A program made the position numbers and the translations under genes. Under the pieces are notes generated by a model. The model saw nothing but the letters and a program-made list of their open reading frames with translations. It did no database searches and was not told where the DNA came from. Below, in pieces: positions 51,422-59,477 of a DNA stretch of 64,000 bases (positions are counted from its first letter, which is position 1; every line of letters starts with the position of its first letter). Source of the DNA: Oscillospiraceae bacterium (lineage in GTDB: Bacteria; Bacillota; Clostridia; Oscillospirales; Oscillospiraceae); contig CACYXC010000012.1 in assembly GCA_902778285.1 (NCBI GenBank), forward strand, positions 1 through 64,000, given 5' to 3'.

Positions 51422-52675
51422 ATGGACATATGGCATATCCGCGGCGGCCGCCGCCTGGAAGGGAATTTGCGGGTGCAGGGCTCGAAGAATGCCTCTCTGC
51501 CCATTCTGGCGGCGAGCGTCCTCTGTCCGCTGCGCTGTGAGCTGCTGAACGTCCCGCGGCTGTCGGACACGGACGCGGCACTGCGCATCCTCGAACACCT
51601 GGGCTGCACGGTCGCGCGGGATCGGGACCGTGTGTACATAGATTCCACAACGCTCTCCTGCAGCGCCGTCCCCCACAGCCTGATGGCCGAGATGCGCTCC
51701 TCCGTGATTTTCATGGGGGCACTGCTGGCCCGCTGCGGGGAGGCGAGACTGAGCCTGCCCGGCGGCTGCCAGCTCGGCAAGCGCCCGATCGACCTGCATC
51801 TGGCTGCCCTGCGAAAGCTGGGGGCGGACATCGAGGAGGACGACAACGAGCTTCACTGCCGCGCGCGCCGTCTGCAGGGGACGGAGATCGCCCTGCCTTT
51901 CCCCAGCGTGGGCGCCACGGAAAACGCCCTGCTGGCCGCCTGCGGCGCGAGAGGGGAGACGCTGATCCGCGGCGCCGCCCGCGAGCCGGAGATCGCCGCG
52001 CTGGCAGACTTTCTGCGCGCCATGGGCGCGGAGATCCGCGGCGCGGGGAGCGACACGATCCGCCTGACGGCCTTTCATCCGAAGAGAGACCTTTGCTTTC
52101 GCATCCCGTCGGACCGCATCGCGGCGGCGACCTTCGCCTGCGCCGCGGCGGGCTGCGGGGGCGACGTCACGCTCTGCGGCCTCGATCCCATACAAATTTC
52201 CGCCGTTCTCCACTTCCTAAATGCCGCGGGCTGTGATATAATAACATTTAATCATGCGCTGCGCCTGCGCGCCGACAGGCGGCTGCGCGCCGTCGGCCCC
52301 GTCGTCACCGCGCCCTATCCCGGCTTCCCCACGGACGCCCAGCCGCTGCTGATGGCGGCGCTGCTGCGCGCTGAAGGCAGGAGCCTGATCCGTGAGACGA
52401 TCTTTGAGCAGCGCTTCCGGCAGGCGCCGGAGCTCTGCCGCCTCGGCGCGCAGATCCGCGTCAAGGGGCAGACGGCGGAGATCCTGGGCGTGAGAGAGCT
52501 GCACGGCGCCGCTCTGCACGCCACCGATCTGCGCGGCGGGGCCGCCATGATCCTCGCGGGGCTGGCCGCCGGGGGCGAGACCGTGGTTCTGGACGAGGGG
52601 CATGTCCGCCGGGGCTATGAGGACTTTGACCGCTCGCTGGAGAGTCTCGGCGCGGAGATCATCCTGGAAAACTGA
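51422..52675 (+). CDS. UDP-N-acetylglucosamine 1-carboxyvinyltransferase (second copy)
   Basis: The 417-residue MurA paralogue retains the catalytic-loop Cys (LPGGCQLGKRPIDLH) and the substrate Lys-Asn pair (GSKNASLP), so it is probably active. It is more divergent and cysteine-rich than the copy at 21.5 kb. In clostridial dcw clusters a murA gene commonly sits between murG and ftsQ, as here. Confidence 0.93.
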   Translation: MDIWHIRGGRRLEGNLRVQGSKNASLPILAASVLCPLRCELLNVPRLSDTDAALRILEHLGCTVARDRDRVYIDSTTLSCSAVPHSLMAEMRSSVIFMGALLARCGEARLSLPGGCQLGKRPIDLHLAALRKLGADIEEDDNELHCRARRLQGTEIALPFPSVGATENALLAACGARGETLIRGAAREPEIAALADFLRAMGAEIRGAGSDTIRLTAFHPKRDLCFRIPSDRIAAATFACAAAGCGGDVTLCGLDPIQISAVLHFLNAAGCDIITFNHALRLRADRRLRAVGPVVTAPYPGFPTDAQPLLMAALLRAEGRSLIRETIFEQRFRQAPELCRLGAQIRVKGQTAEILGVRELHGAALHATDLRGGAAMILAGLAAGGETVVLDEGHVRRGYEDFDRSLESLGAEIILEN

Positions 52676-52693
52676 CATGTTTTCGCCGATTGT

Positions 52694-52845
52694 AATAATG
52701 ACTATAGGATGGCGAAAAGCCAAAAAGCTTTTCGCCGCGCCGCCTTGCGGCGCAGCAAAACAGCGCGGCTGTTTTGCCATATATTCATTGCAATGAGCAT
52801 CGGGCGAATGATTCAAAGAATCATTCGCTGCCAAACTTGTTGTCT
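52694..52845 (+). repeat. Multi-hairpin MITE-like element, copy 2
   Basis: It starts AATAATGACTATAGGATGGCGAAA, then the hairpins GCGAAAAGC/GCTTTTCGC, GCGCCGC/GCGGCGC, AAAACAG/CTGTTTT and GAATGATT/AATCATTC. The right half of the full copy at 57.1 kb is missing. It lies directly upstream of the ftsQ ribosome binding site. Confidence 0.75.
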
Positions 52846-52857
52846 AAGGAGAAGACG

Positions 52858-53640
52858 ATGGCATCCACACTGCACAACGCCCAACCGCCCGCAAGCCGGC
52901 GCGAGGGCTATATGAAACCCCGGCGCCGCAGCAGCTACAGCGCGCCGGTGGTATTTGTTCTGGTCGTCCTGGGCATCATCTTTGTCATGAGCGTGCTGTT
53001 TCGCGTCTCGGACATTCAGGTGGAGGGGAACACCCACTACACCGATGCGGAGATCATCCGCGCCATCGACATCGAGCCGGGCGACAACCTGTTTTTCTTC
53101 AACCGTTTCGCGGCCTTCGCCCGCGTCTACTCCAAGCTGCCGTACATCGAAAACGGCTCCGTGGAGCGCCGCCTGCCGAACAAGGTCATCATCACCGTGG
53201 AAGAGACCACGGCGCTGGCCTATCTGGAGCTGGGCGAGGAGCAGTGGACGCTGGACCGCAACTGCAAGGTGCTGGGCAAGGCGGCGGAAGGGGAGACCGA
53301 GTCGCTGATCCCCATTGTCGGCATCGCGCCGGGCACGCTGCTCATCGGCGAGCAGATGCAGACCGAGGATCAGGATCAGGAGCTGGTGGATTTCCTGGCG
53401 GACGTGCTCTACCAGATCGAGGAGCGCGGCCTATATTCCGAGGTCGACCGCGTCAACTTCGCCAATCCGCGCAATGCGGAGTTCAGTTACGCCAACAGGT
53501 ACACGGTGGTCCTCGGCACGCGAAACAATCTGGAGCACAAGTTCGGCATGTTCGTCTCCGTGCTGGGAAAGCTGAAGCCGGGCGACGTGGGCATCATCGA
53601 CGTATCCGACGGGCAGGTCGCCCATTTCTCACCCAACTGA
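52858..53640 (+). CDS. ftsQ: Cell division protein FtsQ/DivIB
   Basis: The 260-residue bitopic protein has a cytoplasmic basic N-terminus, one membrane helix at about 29-48 and a POTRA domain (FRVSDIQVEGNTHYTDAEII) followed by the FtsQ beta domain. It scaffolds the divisome with FtsL/DivIC. AAGGAG precedes the ATG at 52858. Confidence 0.9.
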   Translation: MASTLHNAQPPASRREGYMKPRRRSSYSAPVVFVLVVLGIIFVMSVLFRVSDIQVEGNTHYTDAEIIRAIDIEPGDNLFFFNRFAAFARVYSKLPYIENGSVERRLPNKVIITVEETTALAYLELGEEQWTLDRNCKVLGKAAEGETESLIPIVGIAPGTLLIGEQMQTEDQDQELVDFLADVLYQIEERGLYSEVDRVNFANPRNAEFSYANRYTVVLGTRNNLEHKFGMFVSVLGKLKPGDVGIIDVSDGQVAHFSPN

Positions 53641-53707
53641 TCCGATCGGGGAGAGCCCCTTCAATTACAATTTTCTTACAAAAGATTTCTAAAATCGTAA
53701 ATTCCTA

Positions 53708-53736
53708 TTGACCGCGAATGAAAAATGTAATAATAT
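53708..53736 (+). promoter_or_regulatory. Promoter of ftsZ
   Basis: TTGACC (53708-53713) and TAATAT (53731-53736) are spaced 17 bp, giving ftsZ its own promoter within the cluster. Confidence 0.65.
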
Positions 53737-53800
53737 AGAGCATAGCGAATCATATGTGCTGTGGTTTTTGCAGCCTTAGAATAGAGATGGAGGCATCAAT

Positions 53801-54958
<1,158 letters not shown>

Positions 54959-55005
54959 TTCGCCATTCTTCTTCTTGCATGACGCGATCTTTTCGTATAT
55001 AATAA

Positions 55006-55034
55006 CAAAAGCTCCTCCATCGGAGGAGCTTTTG
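55006..55034 (+). terminator. Terminator after ftsZ
   Basis: CAAAAGCTCCTCC and its complement form a near-perfect stem with a tiny loop, followed by a T-rich stretch. Confidence 0.8.
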
Positions 55035-55088
55035 ATTGTTTGTGTAGATGCTGCAGGCAGAGCGGCCTGTGCCGGGGGAGAAGATCCA

Positions 55089-55907
55089 ATGAAAGCGATG
55101 CCGGTCCTGCGCGCCGTCGCGCGATACTACAACGAGAAACGGATACCGCGCGCGGCGGCGGCGCTGTCGTACTATCTGACGATGACGGCCTTCCCGCTGA
55201 TCATCTGCCTCTACTCGCTTCTGGGCAACAGCTACATCAGAGCGATGGAGATCCTGGAATTTCTGGACCAGTTTCTCAGCGCGGAGACGACGCGCACCAT
55301 CAAATCCTTTCTGTCCTATGTCGCCATGAGCCACTCCACGGCCATGTTTCTTGCCGGATTGACCGTGCTGCTCACCTCGGCCAGCGCCGCCGTGCGCACG
55401 CTGCAGGCCACGATCGGCGAGATGCAGGGCGGGCACCGCTACCAGGGGTTTCGGGATCTCCTGTTCAGCCTGGTCTTTTCGCTGGCTTTTCTGGCCTCGA
55501 TGTACTTTGGCATCATCGTCATGTTCACCGGGCGGGACGTCATCGAGCTGCTCAACGGCTGGCTGCCGTTTATCGACATCAGCAGATCCTGGCAGTGGAT
55601 ACGCTTCCTGCTGCTCGGCGGCATTGAGCTTGTGATCTTCTGCGGGATCTTCGCGGTGTCCAGACGGCACCGCGACCGCTATGCGATCCTGCCCGGCGCG
55701 ATGTTCGCCACGCTCGGCCTTGTGGTCATGAGCTGGATCTTCTCGGGCTTTATCGCGGTTTCCACCCGATACCCGCTGGTCTACGGCTCGCTCGCGTCGC
55801 TGATCCTGCTGATGTTCTGGCTTTATCTCAGCTGCCAGGTCATTTACATCGGCGCGGCGCTGAACATCGCCCTGCGCGATTTTTCGGCAAAGGGGGAGAA
55901 TGCATGA
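55089..55907 (+). CDS. YihY/BrkB-family membrane protein
   Basis: The 272-residue protein has about six membrane helices and the family's typical AALSYYLTMTAFPLIICLYSLLG and WLYLSCQVIYIGAALN. YihY-family proteins are widely distributed with uncertain function; the old ribonuclease BN label was incorrect. ATG 55089 follows GGGGAGAAG. The stop overlaps the next gene by 4 bp. Confidence 0.88.
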   Translation: MKAMPVLRAVARYYNEKRIPRAAAALSYYLTMTAFPLIICLYSLLGNSYIRAMEILEFLDQFLSAETTRTIKSFLSYVAMSHSTAMFLAGLTVLLTSASAAVRTLQATIGEMQGGHRYQGFRDLLFSLVFSLAFLASMYFGIIVMFTGRDVIELLNGWLPFIDISRSWQWIRFLLLGGIELVIFCGIFAVSRRHRDRYAILPGAMFATLGLVVMSWIFSGFIAVSTRYPLVYGSLASLILLMFWLYLSCQVIYIGAALNIALRDFSAKGENA

Positions 55908-56662
55908 GGTATCAGGACATCAATGCCGCCGCGGTCGACCGCTGGGTCGAGGAGGGCTGGACCTGGGGCGTCCCCATAACCCACGAGGACTATCTGCGCG
56001 CCGCGGCAGGGGACTGGTCCATGGTGCTCACCCCAACGAAGCCGGTTCCGCGCCGCTGGTTTCCCGAGCTGCGCGGCTGCCGCGTGCTGGGGCTTGCCGC
56101 GGGCGGAGGGCAGCAGATGCCGCTCTTCGCCGCGCGCGGCGCGGTGTGCACCGTGCTGGATTATTCGGCTCGCCAGATTGAGAGCGAGCGCATGGTGGCC
56201 GCCCGGGAGGGCTATGAGATCCGTGCCCTGCGTGCGGATATGACGCAGCCCCTTCCCTTTGCGGACGAGAGCTTTGATTTGATCTTCCATCCGGTCTCCA
56301 ACTGCTACATCCGCGAGGTGGAACCGGTCTGGCGGGAGTGCTGGCGCGTGCTGCGCCCCGGCGGGCTGCTGATGGCCGGGATGGACAACGGCTTCAATTA
56401 CCTTTTTGACGCCGACGAGGAGCATGTGACGGGCTATCTGCCCTTCGACCCGACCGTGAACGAGCAGCAGCGCCTCTCTCTGGAGCGGGAGGGCGGCGGC
56501 ATGCAGTTTTCCCATACGATCGACGAGCAGATCGGCGGGCAGCTCCGCGCGGGCTTCCGCCTGCTGGACGTCTACGAGGACCGCAACGGCTCCGGCTATC
56601 TGCACGAGCACGGCGTTCCCACCTTCTGGGCTACGCTGGCGGTGAAAAAGTTTTCAGCATAA
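55904..56662 (+). CDS. Class I SAM-dependent methyltransferase
   Basis: The 252-residue protein has a SAM-binding core: VLGLAAGGGQQMPLF (motif I), VCTVLDYS (motif II acidic residue), LPFADESFDLIFHPVSNCYI (motif IV) and VLRPGGLLMAG (motif V). The substrate is not evident; small-molecule methyltransferases of the UbiE/Methyltransf_11 group are closest in pattern. It is coupled to the yihY gene. Confidence 0.87.
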   Translation: MRYQDINAAAVDRWVEEGWTWGVPITHEDYLRAAAGDWSMVLTPTKPVPRRWFPELRGCRVLGLAAGGGQQMPLFAARGAVCTVLDYSARQIESERMVAAREGYEIRALRADMTQPLPFADESFDLIFHPVSNCYIREVEPVWRECWRVLRPGGLLMAGMDNGFNYLFDADEEHVTGYLPFDPTVNEQQRLSLEREGGGMQFSHTIDEQIGGQLRAGFRLLDVYEDRNGSGYLHEHGVPTFWATLAVKKFSA

Positions 56663-56700
56663 CGAACACAGGGAACGCAGAAGCGTCCCCTGTGTTCGTT
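56661..56700. terminator. Bidirectional terminator between the methyltransferase and csoR-like genes
   Basis: AACGAACACAGGG pairs with CCCTGTGTTCGTT around a 14-base loop, starting within the methyltransferase stop codon. Confidence 0.75.
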
Positions 56701-56724
56701 ATGCAGGCGGATAAGAAAGCAGTA

Positions 56725-57066
56725 TCAGCCCATGAATTTGTCGATGGCCTCGTTGAGTGCGTGGAGATCGGCGCTGTCGCCGTCGCCAACGCAGTGCTCC
56801 AGATGGTCCTTGAGGATCACGCGGGCTGTGCTGCTCAGCGCGGAGCGCACCGCCGCGAGCTGCACCAGAACCTCGGTGCAGTCTCGCCCGTCTTCCACCA
56901 TGCGCTTGACGGATTCCAGATGGCCGATCGCGCGGGAGAGGCGATTGAGCACCGCCCTGGTCTCGGTGTGCACATGACCGTGCGCATGCCCGGGCTCGAC
57001 CGGATGGGCGTGCACGTGACCGTCCCCGTGGTCGTGGTAATATACTTCCTGCTCGTGTTCGTGCAT
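56725..57066 (-). CDS. CsoR/FrmR-family metal-sensing repressor with His-rich N-terminus
   Basis: The 113-residue all-helical repressor carries Cys63 and the His88-x3-Cys92 pair, matching the Cys-His-Cys metal site of copper-sensing CsoR. The first 33 residues contain 11 histidines (HEHEQ, HDHGDGHVHAH, GHAHGHVH), an extension seen in some nickel/cobalt or zinc sensors. ATG 57066 was chosen because upstream in-frame sequence is a repeat element. No metal transporter is adjacent. Confidence 0.85.
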   Translation of the reverse strand: MHEHEQEVYYHDHGDGHVHAHPVEPGHAHGHVHTETRAVLNRLSRAIGHLESVKRMVEDGRDCTEVLVQLAAVRSALSSTARVILKDHLEHCVGDGDSADLHALNEAIDKFMG

Positions 57067-57090
57067 TGTTTCACTTTCTCTCGCTGACAG

Positions 57091-57296
57091 AATAATGACT
57101 ATAGGATGGCGAAAAGCCAAAAAGCTTTTCGCCGCGCCGCTTTGCGGCGCAGTAAAACAGCACGGCTGTTTTGCCATATATTCATTGAAATGGACATCGG
57201 GCGAATGATTCAAAGAATCATTCGCTGCCAAACATGTCGTTTGGCAGCGAAATCAATCGAATCCTCGATTGATTTCGCCATCCGATGATCATTATA
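57091..57296 (+). repeat. Multi-hairpin MITE-like element, copy 3 (most complete)
   Basis: The 206-bp element has imperfect 24-bp terminal inverted repeats (20 of 24 match, AATAATGACTATAGGATGGC and the complement at the far end). A chain of six hairpins lies between: GCGAAAAGC, GCGCCGC, AAAACAG, GAATGATT, CGCTGCCAAAC and AATCAATCGA, each with its complement. It fills most of the 309-bp gap between the csoR-like gene and the next gene. Confidence 0.8.
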
Positions 57297-57375
57297 AAAG
57301 TAGTATACAGGAAAAAAATGATTCTCGCAAGCCCCCAGGGGGGATTGGGCGGGATGAGCCGGATTGACAGGCACC

Positions 57376-57960
57376 TCAGTCGGCATATTGTGAGGCCCAG
57401 GCTCGCAGCAGCGTGCGCAGCTCAAGTGCGTTATTCTCACGAAGCTCGACGACGCGGCAGTCCGGATCCCGGCGCAGAGCGGTGAGCAGCGCCGCCAGCT
57501 TTTTCGGATAGCGGTCGCTGAGACCCAGCAGAGAGCGCAGAAGCTCCGCATCCTCCGGGGAGCGCAGCGCACCGACGCAGGGATGCCCGCTGCGGAGGAA
57601 ACGCTCCAGCGCCTCGGCAAATTCAGGGATCACCAGCTCATAGCCTCCCAGCTCGTCCAGCAGGGCAAAGGGGTACCAGAGGGCCTCCTCCAGAAGCCGT
57701 ACGCCCGTCTGCCGGAAGATCTCGTGGTGCTTTTCCGGCGGAAAGACCCGGCAGTCCAGATACAGCGAGGGTTCAAAGCCCTCCACGCCGCCGGCAGCGG
57801 CGGCGGGGAAAAGCGACCAGCCAACAAAGCTGTCGTTTTCGTCCATTGTCCGTCCGGTCACAAAGCCGCCCGCGGAGGCGAGCCGATCTCCGAGCACTTC
57901 CCGGATCAGGGAGGATTTTCCGCAGCCTGCGGGGCCGATCAGAAAAAGCTTCTTTTCCAT
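57376..57960 (-). CDS. THEP1-like nucleoside-triphosphatase
   Basis: The 194-residue P-loop protein has Walker A GPAGCGKSS at 9-17 and a Walker B-like ALLDELGGYEL near 102-112. The overall pattern matches NTPase/THEP1 (DUF265) proteins. Biological role is unknown. ATG 57960 follows GGTGGTGAT. Confidence 0.75.
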   Translation of the reverse strand: MEKKLFLIGPAGCGKSSLIREVLGDRLASAGGFVTGRTMDENDSFVGWSLFPAAAAGGVEGFEPSLYLDCRVFPPEKHHEIFRQTGVRLLEEALWYPFALLDELGGYELVIPEFAEALERFLRSGHPCVGALRSPEDAELLRSLLGLSDRYPKKLAALLTALRRDPDCRVVELRENNALELRTLLRAWASQYAD

Positions 57961-58033
57961 ATGCATCACCACCGTATGGCATGATTATAGCGCTGACAGC
58001 GGGAAAAGTCAAAAACAGGCCCCGGACCGCGTC

Positions 58034-58063
58034 TTGACGGGAGAGGCAGTTTCGGAGTAAACT
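58034..58063 (+). promoter_or_regulatory. Promoter of the GNAT-FRG gene pair
   Basis: TTGACG (58034-58039) and TAAACT (58058-58063) are spaced 18 bp, 28 bp before the GNAT start. Confidence 0.55.
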
Positions 58064-58091
58064 GTCAAAAACAAGGAGAGGAGCGCAGGAC

Positions 58092-58574
58092 ATGGGACTG
58101 AATATCCGCGCGGCGTATGATTCCCCGGAAGAGATCCGGAAACTGTTTGGCGAATATACAGCGATTCTCGTGGCGGGCGATCCCGCGTTTCAGCATTATC
58201 TGGATCTGCAGAACTACGACCGGGAGATCGAGCACCTGGAGGAGAAATACGGCGAGCCGGCCGGGCGTCTTTATCTTGCCGAGTGGGACGGAGCCGTGGC
58301 AGGCTGTGTCGCGCTCCACCGTCTGAGCGACACGCTTGCGGAGCTCAAGCGCCTCTATGTGCGGCCCGCCTTCCGCCGCTTCGGCATCGGCCGCGCGCTG
58401 ACGCTGAAGATCATCGAAGAGGCCCGCGCCGCCGGCTACCGGACGCTGCAGCTGGACACCCAGCCCTTCCTGCCGGAGGCGATCCGTCTGTACCACGCCC
58501 TCGGCTTTGCGGATATGCCGGGCTTCAACAACAGTCCGCTGGAGACCACCATATATATGAAACTGGAGCTGTAA
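58092..58574 (+). CDS. GNAT-family N-acetyltransferase
   Basis: The 160-residue protein has the acetyl-CoA-binding P-loop motif RRFGIGRALTLKIIEEARAAG and the fold order VAGCVALHRL, AELKRLYVRP, GYRTLQLDTQ. It would acetylate an amine on a small molecule or protein; the substrate is unknown. It lies 3 bp before the FRG gene. Confidence 0.9.
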   Translation: MGLNIRAAYDSPEEIRKLFGEYTAILVAGDPAFQHYLDLQNYDREIEHLEEKYGEPAGRLYLAEWDGAVAGCVALHRLSDTLAELKRLYVRPAFRRFGIGRALTLKIIEEARAAGYRTLQLDTQPFLPEAIRLYHALGFADMPGFNNSPLETTIYMKLEL

Positions 58575-58577
58575 GCC

Positions 58578-59384
58578 ATGATCAAGGAAGTCAGAATCAC
58601 CAGCGTGGAGGAGCTGATCCCGCTGCTGTCGGATCAGCGCTATCGCCCCGAGCTCAGGCGCAACCGCTGCAACTACGTCTATCGCGGCATGCCGAATATC
58701 GACTATAAAATGACCACCAGTCTCCGCCGCAACTGCAAACAGCTGGAGCGTACGCTGGAGCCTGCGATCCTCAAAAACTTTGCCAAGTACGCCGTGATCG
58801 AGGACCCCAGCGTGGCAAACTCGGTCTGGCGGCAGATGATTCTCGGCCAGCATCACGGCCTGCCGACAAGACTGCTGGACTGGACACATTCGGCTCTCGT
58901 GGCGCTGCACTTTGCCGTGACGGAGGAAAATCTGGAGAACATGGCCGAGCATGACTGTATGGTCTGGCGCATCGACATCGACGAGCTGCACTCCCTTCTG
59001 CCGGAGAAGTATCAGAGCGTCATGCGGCAGAACAAGGCCGAGGTCTTCTCGGTGGACATGATGGCGCAGGCGGCCGGCAGCCTGAGTGAGTACGATGCCG
59101 ACATGGGCCAGAAGGCCATGGTGGTTATCGAGCCGCCCTCCATCAACCAGCGCATCGTCAACCAGTACGCTTTCTTCTCGGTCATTCCGCTGGACATGGA
59201 GGATGTGGAGCGCTTTCTCGACCGGCATACGGAGCACACGATCAAATGTGTGATCGACCGCGGTCTGCGCTGGCGCGTGCGCGACATGCTGGATCAGCTG
59301 AACATGTCCGAGCGCATCGTCTATCCGGGACTGGACGGGCTGTCGAAATGGATCGGGCGGCACTACTTCGTAAAGGACGAATAA
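58578..59384 (+). CDS. FRG-domain protein
   Basis: The 268-residue cytoplasmic protein contains the FRG domain: NYVYRGMPNIDY near 31-42 and the diagnostic QHHGLPTRLLDWTHSALVAL near 95-114. The domain's activity is unknown; it occurs in phage, mobile and stand-alone bacterial proteins. It is co-transcribed with a GNAT enzyme and ends at a strong terminator. Confidence 0.85.
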   Translation: MIKEVRITSVEELIPLLSDQRYRPELRRNRCNYVYRGMPNIDYKMTTSLRRNCKQLERTLEPAILKNFAKYAVIEDPSVANSVWRQMILGQHHGLPTRLLDWTHSALVALHFAVTEENLENMAEHDCMVWRIDIDELHSLLPEKYQSVMRQNKAEVFSVDMMAQAAGSLSEYDADMGQKAMVVIEPPSINQRIVNQYAFFSVIPLDMEDVERFLDRHTEHTIKCVIDRGLRWRVRDMLDQLNMSERIVYPGLDGLSKWIGRHYFVKDE

Positions 59385-59426
59385 AACAGACAGGCGCCCG
59401 ACACACGCGGCCTTAAGGAACAAAAC

Positions 59427-59469
59427 AAAAAAGGACTGTGAACACAAAGTTCACAGTCCTTTTTTGTTC
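59427..59469. terminator. Strong bidirectional terminator
   Basis: AAAAAAGGACTGTGAAC and its perfect complement form a 17-bp stem with a 5-base loop. It serves the FRG gene and the converging lipoprotein gene. Confidence 0.9.
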
Positions 59470-59477
59470 AGGGCAAA

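Noticed and set aside
56725..57231. A 55-residue N-terminal extension of the CsoR-like protein
   Set aside because: The extra sequence is translated from the multi-hairpin repeat element and precedes no ribosome binding site.
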